64,000 nucleotides of DNA, from the NCBI RefSeq assembly GCF_000716785.1, contig NZ_JNYY01000016.1, forward strand, positions 353,273 through 417,272, written 5' to 3'. Each line of letters opens with the position of its first letter. Positions within the stretch are counted from its first letter, which is position 1. The stretch comes from Amycolatopsis vancoresmycina. GTDB lineage: Bacteria; Actinomycetota; Actinomycetes; Mycobacteriales; Pseudonocardiaceae. Shown here in pieces: positions 17,022-26,435 of this stretch. Below the pieces are notes generated by a model. It worked only from the letters and a program-made list of their open reading frames with translations. It was not told the origin of the DNA and did not search any database. The position numbers were made by a program, and so were the translations under genes.

Positions 17022-17647
17022 GACCGCTCCTCCGTGCCGCTGTCCCGATTCTGCACCTGGTCGCGGATGTGCGCCTCGGCCAGCTTTTCCACGTACTTCG
17101 CGACCACGTCGACCTCGAGGTTGACCAGGTCGCCGGGCTCGCGGCGGCCGAGGGTCGTCGCGTCCAGGGTGGTCGGGATCAGGGCCACCGAGAACCGGTC
17201 GGGGCCGATCGCCGCGACCGTCAGCGAGACGCCGTCGACCGCGATCGAGCCCTTCTCGACCACGTACCGCGCCAGGTGCGCGGGCAGCGCGAACGTCGTG
17301 ACGCCGTTTTCGTCGCGGCCGAGGAACGCGCCGGTCCCGTCGACGTGGCCCTGCATGATGTGCCCGCCGAGCCGGCCGCCCGCCGGCGTCGCGCGCTCCA
17401 GGTTGACCCGGTCACCGGTGGCGACCTTGGCCAGGCTCGAACGCTGCAGCGTCTCGTCGACGACGTCGACGGTGAACTCGCCGCCGGCCACCTCGACGAC
17501 GGTCAGGCACACCCCGCTGACCGCGATCGAGTCGCCGTGCCCGGCGTCGCTGGTGACCAGCGGGCCGCGGACGCGCAGCCGGGCCGCGTTGGTCAGCTGC
17601 TCGACGGCGGTGACTTCGCCGATCTCCTCGACTATGCCGGTGAACAC
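17018..17647 (-). CDS. ribE: Riboflavin synthase alpha chain
   Basis: 209 residues made of two similar lumazine-binding halves: MFTGIVEEIG opening, SGVCLTVVEV and GHIMQGHVDGTG in the first, VDGVSLTVAAI in the second. It dismutates two lumazines to riboflavin. GTG at 17647 has GAGGAGG at good distance. In many actinobacteria ribD sits just upstream; here a 92-base gap leads straight to rpe. I saw no FMN riboswitch in this gap. Confidence 0.96.
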   Translation of the reverse strand: MFTGIVEEIGEVTAVEQLTNAARLRVRGPLVTSDAGHGDSIAVSGVCLTVVEVAGGEFTVDVVDETLQRSSLAKVATGDRVNLERATPAGGRLGGHIMQGHVDGTGAFLGRDENGVTTFALPAHLARYVVEKGSIAVDGVSLTVAAIGPDRFSVALIPTTLDATTLGRREPGDLVNLEVDVVAKYVEKLAEAHIRDQVQNRDSGTEERS

Positions 17648-17739
17648 GTGCCCTGCCTCCTCGTGAGCCGGTCTGTGAGCCGGTGCTTCCATCCAACACC
17701 CGACGCGGCCCGGTGGCTTCTCCGGTGCCGCCGCGAGCG

Positions 17740-18426
17740 TCAGCCGGCGCGGCCGCGGGCCGCCTGCTCGCGCAGCGCGGCGACCGCCTTGCCCGGGTCG
17801 GCCGCCCCGTAGACGGCGGATCCGGCGACGAAGCAGTCGACACCCGCTTCGGCGGCCTGCTCGATGGTGTCGGCGTTGATGCCGCCGTCGATCTCGACGA
17901 CCAGCGTCAGGTGCCCGGTGTCGACCAGCCGCCGCGCGGTGCGGACCTTCGCCAGGACGTCGGCGATGAACGACTGCCCGCCGAAGCCCGGCTCGACCGA
18001 CATGACCAGCAGCGTGTCGTAGTGCTTGAGGACGTCGAGCCACGGCTCGAGCGGGGTGCCCGGCTTGATCGACAGGCCGGCCTTGGCGCCCGCGCCGCGC
18101 AGGTTCTTCGCCAGCGCCACCGGGTCCTTCGCGGCCTCGGCGTGCACGGTGACGTTGTAGGCGCCGGCCTCGGCGTACCCGATCGCCCAGCGTTCCGGGT
18201 CCTCGATCATCAGGTGGCAGTCGATCGGCAGGTCGGTGCTGTCGATCAGGGCCTTGGCCACGGGCAGGCCGAGGGTCAGGTTCGGCACGAAGTGCGCGTC
18301 CATGACGTCGACGTGGACCCAGTCGGCGCGGGCCTCCCCTTCACCGGCGACGGCGGCGATCTCCTCGCCGAGCCGGGCGAAGTCCGCCGCGAGGATGCTG
18401 GGTGCGATCAAAGGTCGGTCTGCCAC
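17740..18426 (-). CDS. rpe: Ribulose-phosphate 3-epimerase
   Basis: 228 residues, a complete TIM-barrel epimerase: IAPSILAADFARLGEE, HVDVMDAHFVPNLTLG (metal/catalytic), VMSVEPGFGGQSFI and VEIDGGINADTIEQAAEAG. It interconverts ribulose- and xylulose-5-phosphate, linking to the ribulose-5-phosphate used by ribBA. First gene of the rib transcription unit and divergent from the histidine kinase gene. Confidence 0.96.
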   Translation of the reverse strand: MADRPLIAPSILAADFARLGEEIAAVAGEGEARADWVHVDVMDAHFVPNLTLGLPVAKALIDSTDLPIDCHLMIEDPERWAIGYAEAGAYNVTVHAEAAKDPVALAKNLRGAGAKAGLSIKPGTPLEPWLDVLKHYDTLLVMSVEPGFGGQSFIADVLAKVRTARRLVDTGHLTLVVEIDGGINADTIEQAAEAGVDCFVAGSAVYGAADPGKAVAALREQAARGRAG

Positions 18427-18533
18427 GTCCCGAGTGTAGGAGGCCGCTGCTAACGCTCGCTAACCGGTTGTGACCAGTATCTGGCTCCCGAGAGGGAGGT
18501 CACGGGCCCCCGCCGCGCCCTAGCCTCGACCGC

Positions 18534-19733
18534 ATGTCCGGTTTTGCGAGATCCCTGCTGCGCCCCGGTGGCTACCGCAGCGTCCCCTACGCCGTGCTCG
18601 GCGCGGTCCTGGCCGTCCCGGTGGCGCCGTTCGCCGTGCCGTGGGCGCTGCTCACCGGCGAGGGCCGGTCCCGGGCGCTGCTGACCGTGGTGGCCCTCGC
18701 GGTGCTCCTGGGCCTGCTGGGGCTGACCGGCCCGGTGCGGCGGTTCGGCGTCGCCGTGGCGAACGGCCTGCTCGGCACCGACCTGCCGGCCCCGGGCCGG
18801 GCGCGGCCCGCCTGGCCGGACCGGCTGCGGTCCGGGGCCTGGCTCGTCCTGCACAGCGGACTCGGCGGCCTCCTGCTCGTCGTCGATGCCTTCCTGGCGC
18901 TCGGCGTCCTCTCCCCCGCGATGTGGCTGAGCGGTGACCAGGCCGAGTTCACGTTCTTCGGCGCGAAGGCGGTCGCCGGGCCGTGGATGCTGCCGGTCGC
19001 CCTGGTCATGCTCGGGCTCGTCCTGCTGGTCACCGCGGCCGCCACCCGTGCCTTCCAGGCGGGCGCGACCGCGCTGCTGGGCCCGTCCGCGGCCGAGCGC
19101 GCGGCGCTGGCCGAACGGCGGTCGGCCGTGCTCGCCCAGCGCAACCGGCTGGCCCGGGAGCTGCACGACTCGATCGGGCACACGCTGACGACGTCGACCA
19201 TCCAGGCGGCGGCCGCGGCCGAGCTGGTCGAGGCCGACCCGGCGCAGGTGCGGCGGGCGCTCGGCACGATCGAAGAAGCGTCTCGAAGCGCCCTCGAGGA
19301 CCTCGACCACGTCCTCGGCCTGCTTCGCGAGGAGCCGGCCGCGAAGGAGCCGACGCGGACGCTGGCCGAGGTGGACGTCCTCGCCGTGCGCGCCCGCGAA
19401 GCCGGGCTCGACGTCCGCCTGGCCGTCACCGGGCCGGTCGGGGCGCTGCCCGCCGCGGTGTCGCGGGAGGGCTACCGGATCGTCCAGGAAGGCCTGACCA
19501 ACGCGCTGCGCCACGCCGGCCCGGGCACGGTCGACGTCCGGGTCGAGGCCGGGCCCGACCGCCTCGGCATCGCGGTGGTCAACGCGCTGCCCGGCGACGG
19601 GCCGCGGACCGGGCGGCGCGGGCTGGCCGGGCTCGCCGAGCGCGTCGAAGCCCTGCGCGGCGAGCTCGACGCCGGCCCGGACGGGCAGCAGTGGCGGCTG
19701 CGGGCGTCCATCCCGCTGCGGGCGGGCGCGTGA
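18534..19733 (+). CDS. Two-component sensor histidine kinase (NarL-partner type)
   Basis: 399 residues. Four predicted transmembrane segments (about 18-42, 50-68, 105-125, 155-178) then a HisKA_3 dimerisation domain with the phospho-acceptor in RELHDSIGHTL, and an ATPase domain with EGLTNALRHA and GRRGLAGLAERV. No recognisable sensory domain outside the membrane part. It overlaps its response regulator gene by GTGA, so the two are surely partners. Confidence 0.92.
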   Translation: MSGFARSLLRPGGYRSVPYAVLGAVLAVPVAPFAVPWALLTGEGRSRALLTVVALAVLLGLLGLTGPVRRFGVAVANGLLGTDLPAPGRARPAWPDRLRSGAWLVLHSGLGGLLLVVDAFLALGVLSPAMWLSGDQAEFTFFGAKAVAGPWMLPVALVMLGLVLLVTAAATRAFQAGATALLGPSAAERAALAERRSAVLAQRNRLARELHDSIGHTLTTSTIQAAAAAELVEADPAQVRRALGTIEEASRSALEDLDHVLGLLREEPAAKEPTRTLAEVDVLAVRAREAGLDVRLAVTGPVGALPAAVSREGYRIVQEGLTNALRHAGPGTVDVRVEAGPDRLGIAVVNALPGDGPRTGRRGLAGLAERVEALRGELDAGPDGQQWRLRASIPLRAGA

Positions 19734-20389
19734 CGCCGTCGGTGCTGCTCGCCGACGACGAGCCGCTGGTCCGCACCGGGCTGCGGGCGTTGCTGGAGCA
19801 GCAGGGCCTGCCGGTGGTCGGCGAGGCGGCCGACGGCGGCGAGGTCCTGGACGCGGTGCGGCGGACGCGGCCGGACGTCGTGCTGATGGACGTCCGGATG
19901 CCCGGCGTCGACGGCATCGAAGCCACCCGCCGGGTGCTCGCGGCGCTCGCCGACCCGCCGAAGATCCTGGTCGTCACGACCTTCGACAACGACGACTACG
20001 TGCACGAAGCGCTGCTGGCCGGGGCCAGCGGATTCCTGTTGAAGCGGGCGCGCAAGGAGGAGATCGCGCACGCCGTGCGGACGGTCGCCACGGGCGAGTC
20101 GCTGCTGTTCCCGGAAGCGATCCGGCGGCTGGTGAGCGGCCGCGCCGCGGGCGGGAAGCACGCGCGGGCGGCGAAAACCCTCACCCGCCGCGAAGCCGAG
20201 GTGCTCCGGCTCATCGCCACCGGACTGTCCAACCAGGACATCGCGGCCGCGCTGGTGATCAGCCTCGAGACCGTGAAGACCCACGTGGGCAACATCTTCG
20301 GCAAGCTCGGGGCGGCCAACCGCAGCCAAGCGGTGGTCATAGCGTACGAATCGGGCGTCGTCCGGCCGGGGCACCTCGCCGGTCAATAA
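19730..20389 (+). CDS. NarL/LuxR family response regulator
   Basis: 219 residues. Receiver domain (3-120) with acidic pocket LLADDEP and phospho-Asp in VVLMDVRMPG; LuxR-type helix-turn-helix (150-212) with LTRREAEVLRLIATGLSN and ETVKTHVGNIFGKL. GTG start inside the kinase stop. The regulon cannot be told; alkaline phosphatase is the next gene but no clear PHO box was seen. Confidence 0.94.
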   Translation: MTPSVLLADDEPLVRTGLRALLEQQGLPVVGEAADGGEVLDAVRRTRPDVVLMDVRMPGVDGIEATRRVLAALADPPKILVVTTFDNDDYVHEALLAGASGFLLKRARKEEIAHAVRTVATGESLLFPEAIRRLVSGRAAGGKHARAAKTLTRREAEVLRLIATGLSNQDIAAALVISLETVKTHVGNIFGKLGAANRSQAVVIAYESGVVRPGHLAGQ

Positions 20390-20554
20390 CCGACGTGCTC
20401 CGCGTCACCCGCGTGAAGCCATGAGTTCGGCCGACGGCCACCCTCCCGTCACCTTCAGTCCCTCCACGGCACACATGCGGCAGGACTAATAGCCCGTGTC
20501 CGAAATCCGGGCCGTAACCCCCGAAGTCCCCGAAGTTCGCGAATGAGGAGAAAC

Positions 20555-21949
20555 ATGGCTTCGCTGTTCGCCGGCCGCCGCCGGTGGCTGGTCGCGGGCG
20601 CGCTCGGCGCCGCGCTGGTCGCCGCCGCCCCGGTCGCCCTCGCCACCAACGGCTCCGACAACGCCGACGCGCGCTCGTTCGCCGGCACCGGCGACCGCAC
20701 CGCCGACGTCCGCGCCGCGATCCAGGGCGGCCACGCCCGCAACGTCATCCTGTTCCTCGGTGACGGCATGGGCCAGTCGGAGATCACCTCCGCCCGCAAC
20801 TACGAGCGCGGCGCCGCCGGCCGGCTCGCCATGGACGAGCTGCCGCTGACCGGCGACTACACCACCTACGCCGTGGAGCAGAACAACCCGGCCAAGCCGA
20901 ACTACGTGACCGACTCGGCCGCGTCCGGCACCGGCTGGGCCACCGGCGTCAAGACCTACAACGGCGCCATCTCCGTCGACGCCTACGGCAACGACGTCCC
21001 GACGATCCTGGAGATCGCCAAGCGCAACGGCCTGCGCACCGGCGACGTCACCACCGCCGAGGTCCAGGACGCGACCCCGGCCGTGCTCGGCTCGCACGTG
21101 ATCAACCGCGACTGCAAGGGCCCGGTCGAGACGACCGCCAAGTGCGCGAAGAACGCCAAGGAGAACGGCGGCAACGGCTCGATCGCCGAGCAGCTGGTCC
21201 AGACCCACCCCGACGTCCTGCTGGGCGGCGGCGCGAAGTACTTCAACCAGACCGTGACGGCCGGCAAGTTCAAGGGCAAGACCGTCCTGGACCAGGCCAA
21301 GGCGGCCGGCTACAACGTGGTCAACACCGCGGCCGACCTGGCGAAGGCGCCGAAGGGCAAGCCGGTGCTCGGCCTGTTCGCCGACGGCAACATGCCGGTC
21401 AACTGGACCGGCCCGGCGGCCGTGCACGGCGGCACCGCGCCGGCCCGCTGCACCCCGAACGCGAAGGTCCCCGCGACCCAGCCGAAGCTGGCCGACCAGA
21501 CCCGCAAGGCGCTGGAGCTGCTCGACGACCGCCACCGTGACAAGGGTTTCTTCCTGCAGGTCGAGGGCGCGAGCATCGACAAGCAGGACCACGCGGCCGA
21601 CCCGTGCGGCCAGATCGGCGAGACGATCGACTTCGACGCGGCGATCGCGGCGGGCACGGCGTTCGCCCGCAGCCACCCCGACACGCTGGTGCTGGTGACC
21701 GCCGACCACGGCCACAGCAGCCAGATCGTCGAGCCCACCGCCACCCCGGGCCTGACCGCGACCCTGATCACCAACGAGGGCGCGAACATGACGCTGGCCT
21801 ACGGCACCGCGGAAGCGGGCGGCTCGCAGTCGCACACCGGCACCCAGGTGCGCATCGCCGGCCTGGGTCCGCAGGCGGCCAACATCGTCGGCCTGACCAA
21901 CCAGACCGACCTGTTCGGCACGCTGAAGCGCGCCCTGAAGCTGCGCTGA
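20555..21949 (+). CDS. Secreted alkaline phosphatase (PhoA family)
   Basis: 464 residues. Signal peptide with GRRRWLVAGALGAAL core. Family PF00245 signatures: VILFLGDGMGQSEITSARNY (metal), VTDSAASGTGWATG with the phospho-acceptor Ser121, VEGASIDKQDHA and LVTADHGHSS. It releases phosphate from monoesters outside the cell. ATG at 20555 chosen since GAGGAG precedes it; the ATG at 20543 lacks a site. Followed by a strong hairpin. Confidence 0.93.
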   Translation: MASLFAGRRRWLVAGALGAALVAAAPVALATNGSDNADARSFAGTGDRTADVRAAIQGGHARNVILFLGDGMGQSEITSARNYERGAAGRLAMDELPLTGDYTTYAVEQNNPAKPNYVTDSAASGTGWATGVKTYNGAISVDAYGNDVPTILEIAKRNGLRTGDVTTAEVQDATPAVLGSHVINRDCKGPVETTAKCAKNAKENGGNGSIAEQLVQTHPDVLLGGGAKYFNQTVTAGKFKGKTVLDQAKAAGYNVVNTAADLAKAPKGKPVLGLFADGNMPVNWTGPAAVHGGTAPARCTPNAKVPATQPKLADQTRKALELLDDRHRDKGFFLQVEGASIDKQDHAADPCGQIGETIDFDAAIAAGTAFARSHPDTLVLVTADHGHSSQIVEPTATPGLTATLITNEGANMTLAYGTAEAGGSQSHTGTQVRIAGLGPQAANIVGLTNQTDLFGTLKRALKLR

Positions 21950-21954
21950 GTGGT

Positions 21955-21990
21955 GGGGTGGGCCCCCGGGTTTCCCGGGTGGCCTGCCCC
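21955..21990 (+). terminator. GC-rich hairpin after the phosphatase gene
   Basis: Stacked stem GGGG / GGCC / CCCGGG around a TTT loop, starting 6 bases past the stop codon. Typical actinobacterial terminator without T-run. Confidence 0.65.
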
Positions 21991-22051
21991 ATGCCCCCTG
22001 GCGTCCCGGATCCCTAGCGTGGGGAACACCGAGACACCAGGGGGTTTTCTC

Positions 22052-23149
22052 ATGCGGAAGTCATTGCGGGTCGTCACGGCCGGCACGCTCGTGGCGCTGC
22101 TGGCCGCCACCACGGCGGCACCGGCACTGGCGGCGGCGAACCCGGTCCAGGCGAGCCTGGACACGCTGACCGCCCAGGACGGCGTACCGGGCGCGGCGGC
22201 GGTCGTCCAGGACGGCCACCGGACCCAGGTCACCCGCAGCGGCGTCGGCGACGTCGCCACCGGGAAGCCGTTCCCGCGCAACGGTTCGTTCCGCGCGGGC
22301 AGCGTCACCAAGACGTTCGTGGCAACGGTCGTGCTGCAGCTGGTCGCGGAGGGCCGGGTGCGGCTGGACGCACCGGTGGCGCGGTACCTGCCGGGGCTGC
22401 TGCCCGACGAGCGGATCACCGTCCGCCAGCTGCTGCAGCACACGAGCGGGCTCTACAACTACACGGACGACCTCGACCGGAGCGACCCGGAGGCGCTGCG
22501 CCACCGCGGCGCCGAGCCGGCCGAGCTGGTGGCGATGGCGCTGAAGCACCCGGCGCTGTTCCCGCCCGGCACGAACTGGTCGTACTCCAACACGAACTAC
22601 ATCGTGGCGGGGATGATCGTGGAGAAGGTGACGGGGCACGCGCTGGCGGCGGAGATCGCCCACCGGATCACGCGCCCACTGGGCCTGCACGACACGTACC
22701 TCCCCGGCCGCGGCGACGAGAAGCTGCCGTCCCCGCACGCGGTGGGCTACCTGCCGTTCGCCGGGAAACTGGTGGACTTCAGCGACTTCGACGCGACGAT
22801 CGCGGGAGCGGCGGGCGGCCTCGTGTCGACCCCGGCGGACCTCGACCGGTTCTACGGCGCGTTGTTGGGCGGACGGCTGCTGCGCCCGGCGGAGCTGGCG
22901 GAGATGCGCCGGACGGTACCGGCGCCGGGCCTGGGAATCCCGGGCGCTCGCTACGGCCTCGGTCTGGGCAGCATCCCGGTGTCGTGCGGCGTGGTGTGGG
23001 GGCACGAAGGCGGGATCATCGGGTTCACGAACTTCGCGGGCGTGGGCCCGGACGGCCGCCGGGCAACGGTGGTGCTGAACGAGAACCCGACCCCGGCTGA
23101 GACGAACAACCACCTGCTCACGGCGGTCGATGCGGCGGTGTGTTCGTAG
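22052..23149 (+). CDS. Secreted serine hydrolase, beta-lactamase/D-Ala-D-Ala carboxypeptidase fold
   Basis: 365 residues: signal peptide 1-27 (ends PALAAA), then a class-C beta-lactamase-like domain with the nucleophile in GSVTKTF, the second motif WSYSNTNYIVAG, and the third motif WGHEGGIIG. It resembles the R61 DD-peptidase group, so it may trim peptidoglycan peptides or cleave D-amino-acid esters. ATG at 22052 chosen because the signal peptide starts there; the longer open frame lacks one. Confidence 0.88.
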   Translation: MRKSLRVVTAGTLVALLAATTAAPALAAANPVQASLDTLTAQDGVPGAAAVVQDGHRTQVTRSGVGDVATGKPFPRNGSFRAGSVTKTFVATVVLQLVAEGRVRLDAPVARYLPGLLPDERITVRQLLQHTSGLYNYTDDLDRSDPEALRHRGAEPAELVAMALKHPALFPPGTNWSYSNTNYIVAGMIVEKVTGHALAAEIAHRITRPLGLHDTYLPGRGDEKLPSPHAVGYLPFAGKLVDFSDFDATIAGAAGGLVSTPADLDRFYGALLGGRLLRPAELAEMRRTVPAPGLGIPGARYGLGLGSIPVSCGVVWGHEGGIIGFTNFAGVGPDGRRATVVLNENPTPAETNNHLLTAVDAAVCS

Positions 23150-23188
23150 GCCGGTTCGGGGGTGGCCCGGTGGCCCGGAATTGTCGGG

Positions 23189-23226
23189 GCCGCCGGTGGC
23201 CCTACAACGGCGGGGCCACCGGCGGC
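23189..23226. terminator. Hairpin between convergent genes
   Basis: Perfect 13-base arms GCCGCCGGTGGCC / GGCCACCGGCGGC with a 12-base loop, after the serine hydrolase and before the end of the converging flavoprotein gene. A 14-base direct repeat CCCGGAATTGTCGG occurs beside it at 23174 and again at 23278. Confidence 0.65.
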
Positions 23227-23363
23227 TCGAAAACGCCGTTGGCGGGCGGCCGAACCCGCTGGTGGCCCACTGGGCGCCCCGGAATTGTCGGTGGTCACCG
23301 GTAACGTGGAAAACGGGGGGCGCCCCCGCGGGCCGGTGTCCGTTCGCCGCGTCCGCCGGGTGC

Positions 23364-23861
23364 TCAGGGCAGCAGGTCCAGCACTTCGGTCCACGGCCGC
23401 CGGACATCCAGGCGGTGCAGTGTCACCCCGGCGCCCGCGAGGGTGTCGAGGTGGCGCTGCCACGCCGGGTGGTGCACCCGGGTGTCCTGGATCTGGTACG
23501 CCACCACCACCGTGATCCCCGGCGCGCCCAGCACGTCGCCCAGCACCGTCAGTGCCTGGTTGTCCGCGATCCCCAACGCCAGCTTCGCGACCGAATTCGC
23601 CGACGCCGGCGCGAACAGGAACACCGACGGGTCCGGGTGCGGCCGCGGCTCGCCCGGCAGCCGGGACACGCTGCGGACCGGCAGGTCGGTGCACGCTGCG
23701 ACTTCGTCGAGGCGGCCGGTGGACTCCAGCCAGCGCATCGCCGTCGGCGTCAGCGTGATCGCCGGGCGCCAGCCGCGGTCGGCGGCCGGGCGGACCAGCT
23801 CGGCGGCGAACCGGGCGTCCAGCCCGCCGCACGAGCCGGCGACCAGCCCGAGGTCCCTCAC
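23364..23861 (-). CDS. Flavoprotein-family (HFCD fold) protein
   Basis: 165 residues of the flavoprotein/PanB-decarboxylase-like Rossmann family: N-terminal LGLVAGSCGGLDARF, WRPAITLTPTAMRWL, and FLFAPASANSVAKLALGIADNQ split across the FMN site (the PASAN motif). Reaction unknown; relatives include CoaC and phenylacrylate decarboxylase subunits. GTG overlaps the rsmB stop, so it is translated with rsmB. Confidence 0.8.
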   Translation of the reverse strand: MRDLGLVAGSCGGLDARFAAELVRPAADRGWRPAITLTPTAMRWLESTGRLDEVAACTDLPVRSVSRLPGEPRPHPDPSVFLFAPASANSVAKLALGIADNQALTVLGDVLGAPGITVVVAYQIQDTRVHHPAWQRHLDTLAGAGVTLHRLDVRRPWTEVLDLLP

Positions 23862-25282
23862 GGCTTGCGCAGGACGGCGCAGAACATCGCGTCGGTGCCG
23901 TGGCGGTGGGGCCACAGCTGCACGTACGGGCCGTCACCGAGCTGGGGCACGTCCGGGAAGAACGGGCGGGCGTCCAGCACCTCCGCCTTCAGCCGCCGGG
24001 CCGTCTCGCCGAAGACCCCTTCGGTCTCGGCCAGGTGCGGCGAGCAGACGACGTAGGTGAGCGCGCCGCCCGGCCGCAGCAGGTCGTAGGCCGCCGTGAT
24101 CAGCTCGCCCTGCAGCTTCGTCAGGTCCGCGACGTCGGACGGCTGCCGCCGCCAGCGCGCCTCCGGCCGCCGCCGCAGCGCGCCGAGGCCGCTGCACGGC
24201 GCGTCCACGAGGACCCGGTCGTAGCCCGGCTCCAGGCCGCTTTCACGCCCGTCGCCCACGTGGACCTTCACCGGCAGGCCGCTCGTGGCCTTCTCGACGA
24301 GCTTCGCGCGGTGCGGCGCCTTCTCGACGGCGTCGACGGTCGCCCCGCTCAACGCCGCCAGCGCGCCGAGCAGCGCGGCCTTGCCGCCGGGGCCCGCGCA
24401 CAGGTCGAGCCAGCGCTCGTCGGAGCCTTCGAGCGGCACCTTCGTGGCGGCGATCGCGCACAGCTGGCTGCCTTCGTCCTGGACCGCGGCGAGCCGCTCG
24501 CGGACCGGCTCGGCGTCGGCCGGGTCGCCGGCGCCGGCGGGCAGCCGCACGCCGTAGGGCGAGTACGGCGCCGGGTCGCCGCCGGTGATCGCGGCGAGTT
24601 CGTCGGCGCTGATCTCGCCGGGGCGGGCGACCAGGTGCACCTCGGGCCGCGCGTCGTCGGCTTCCAGCGCGGCCTTCAGCCCGGCGCCCTTGTCACCGAG
24701 CGCTTCGGCGAACGACCGGGCGATCCAGCGCGGGTGCGCGGTGCGCAGCGCGTAGGCCCCGATCGGGTCGGCCGACTCGTCCGGCGCGAGCTCGTCGAGC
24801 CACGCCGCTTCGTCCTTTTCGGACACCTTGCGCAGGATGGCGTTCGCGAAACCCGTGGCCCACGAACCGGCTTCGGCGCGCACGAGGTCCACAGTGGACG
24901 TCACGGCGGCATGCTCGGGGATGCGCGTGCGCAGCAGCTGGTAGACGCCGAGGCGCAGCGCGTCGAGCACCGCCGGGTCCGTTTTGGACAGTGGACGTTC
25001 GGCGCAGGACTCGATGATCGCGTCGAGCAGGCCCTGTGCCCGCGATGTGCCGTAGGCCAGTTCGGTGGCCAGTGCGGCGTCCCGGCCGTTGATCCGCCGC
25101 TCGCGCAGCAGGTCGGGCAGGACGAGGTTGGCGTAGGCGTCCTTCGTCCGGACGGCCGCGAGGACGTCGAACGCGGCCTGCCGGGCCGGGTCGACCTCCG
25201 GCGGGCGGCGCGGGCCCTCCTTGCGCGGTGCCGGGCGGCCCCGCTGCGGCCGTGACGGGCGTCGTTCTCTGTGGTCGTTCAC
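23858..25282 (-). CDS. rsmB: 16S rRNA m5C967 methyltransferase RsmB
   Basis: 474 residues. NusB-like RNA-binding domain (about 35-170), then SAM methyltransferase domain with DLCAGPGGKAALL, the catalytic DAPCSGLGALRRRPEARW and the motif VVCSPHLAETE. The N-terminus is a basic, disordered extension. GTG at 25282 overlaps the fmt stop (GTGA). Pairing with fmt is the conserved arrangement. Confidence 0.95.
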   Translation of the reverse strand: MNDHRERRPSRPQRGRPAPRKEGPRRPPEVDPARQAAFDVLAAVRTKDAYANLVLPDLLRERRINGRDAALATELAYGTSRAQGLLDAIIESCAERPLSKTDPAVLDALRLGVYQLLRTRIPEHAAVTSTVDLVRAEAGSWATGFANAILRKVSEKDEAAWLDELAPDESADPIGAYALRTAHPRWIARSFAEALGDKGAGLKAALEADDARPEVHLVARPGEISADELAAITGGDPAPYSPYGVRLPAGAGDPADAEPVRERLAAVQDEGSQLCAIAATKVPLEGSDERWLDLCAGPGGKAALLGALAALSGATVDAVEKAPHRAKLVEKATSGLPVKVHVGDGRESGLEPGYDRVLVDAPCSGLGALRRRPEARWRRQPSDVADLTKLQGELITAAYDLLRPGGALTYVVCSPHLAETEGVFGETARRLKAEVLDARPFFPDVPQLGDGPYVQLWPHRHGTDAMFCAVLRKP

Positions 25283-26205
25283 CGGAGGCGCTCTCCCTGG
25301 TCGATCCTCGTTCCGCGCGCCCAGTCGGTGGCCGCCATCCGTTTCTTGCCGGGTGCCTGGACTTCGCCGAGCCGCAGCGGCTTCGTCGCCGTCCCGACCA
25401 GCACCCGTTTGCGTTCGACCACGATCTCGCCCGGCGGCGGGCCGGGTTCGTCGACCACCGTGACCGGGCCGAGCTTGAAGCGTTCCCCGCGGAACTCCGC
25501 CCACGCGCCCGGGTCCGGGCTGACCGACCGGATCTGCCGGTCGACGGCCGTGGCCGGGTCGGCGAAGGACACGCGCGCGTCCTCGACCGTCACCTTGGGC
25601 GCGTAGCTGACCCCTTCGGCGGGCTGCTCGCGCGCGACCAGGCTGCCGTCGGCGAGACCGTCCATGGTGGACAGCAACAGTTTGGCCCCGGACTCCGCGA
25701 GCCGCCCGAGCAGGGCGCCGGCGGTGTCGGTGGCGCCGATGGCCTCGGTGACGACGCCGTAGACGGGGCCCGCGTCGAGTTCCTTGACGATCCGGAAGGT
25801 CGAGGCACCGGTGATCTCGTCCCCGGCGCGGATCGCGGCCTGCACGGGCGCGGCGCCGCGCCACGCGGGCAGCAGCGAAAAGTGCAGGTTCACCCAGCCC
25901 AGCCGCGGGATGTCGAGGGCGGCCTGCGGCAGCAGCGCCCCGTAGGCGACGACCGGGCAGGCGTCCGGCGCGAGCTCGGTGAGCCGCGCGAGAAAGGCGG
26001 GGTCCCCGGCGCGCGCGGGGGTGAGCACCTCGATGCCGTGTGCGTCGGCGAGGGCACCGACGGGCGACCGGACGACCCGCCGGCCGCGCCCGGCCTGCGC
26101 ATCGGGCCGCGTGACGACGGCAACGACCTCGTGCCGCCCGGAATCGAGCAGGGCGCGCAGGGTGGGGACCGCGGGATCGGGGGTGCCGGCGAAGACGAGC
26201 TTCAT
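25279..26205 (-). CDS. fmt: Methionyl-tRNA formyltransferase
   Basis: 308 residues. KLVFAGTPDPAVPTLRALL start, the folate-binding HFSLLPAWRGAAPVQAAI near residue 108, and the C-terminal OB-fold domain. Formylates initiator Met-tRNA. First gene of the fmt-rsmB-flavoprotein operon; the def gene often found upstream is not here. The 230 bases upstream contain an inverted repeat GTCCACA/TGTGGAC (26306-26331) that could be regulatory. Confidence 0.96.
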   Translation of the reverse strand: MKLVFAGTPDPAVPTLRALLDSGRHEVVAVVTRPDAQAGRGRRVVRSPVGALADAHGIEVLTPARAGDPAFLARLTELAPDACPVVAYGALLPQAALDIPRLGWVNLHFSLLPAWRGAAPVQAAIRAGDEITGASTFRIVKELDAGPVYGVVTEAIGATDTAGALLGRLAESGAKLLLSTMDGLADGSLVAREQPAEGVSYAPKVTVEDARVSFADPATAVDRQIRSVSPDPGAWAEFRGERFKLGPVTVVDEPGPPPGEIVVERKRVLVGTATKPLRLGEVQAPGKKRMAATDWARGTRIDQGERLR

Positions 26206-26435
26206 CGGCCCACCCCCGGCGGGAGCAGGGTGTCAGGTGGCTGGAACATCGGACCCGAGTCTAGAAGGCCCCCTCCGCCAGGGCGCGCCCAGCTCGGGCC
26301 TGGGTGTCCACAGGGTAACCGTGATGTGGACAACCGGGCCCGAGCTGCGGCTTTTCCGGGGTTCTCGTCGGGAGGTGCCGATAGGCTGGACAAGGGCACG
26401 CCCCCCAGGGAGGGCGGGGGCTCGCTTCCGGGCCG

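Noticed and set aside
17648..17739. FMN riboswitch before ribE
   Set aside because: The 92-base gap is too short and lacks the conserved RFN element segments.
20390..20554. PHO box before alkaline phosphatase
   Set aside because: No convincing pair of GTTCACC-like direct repeats was found.
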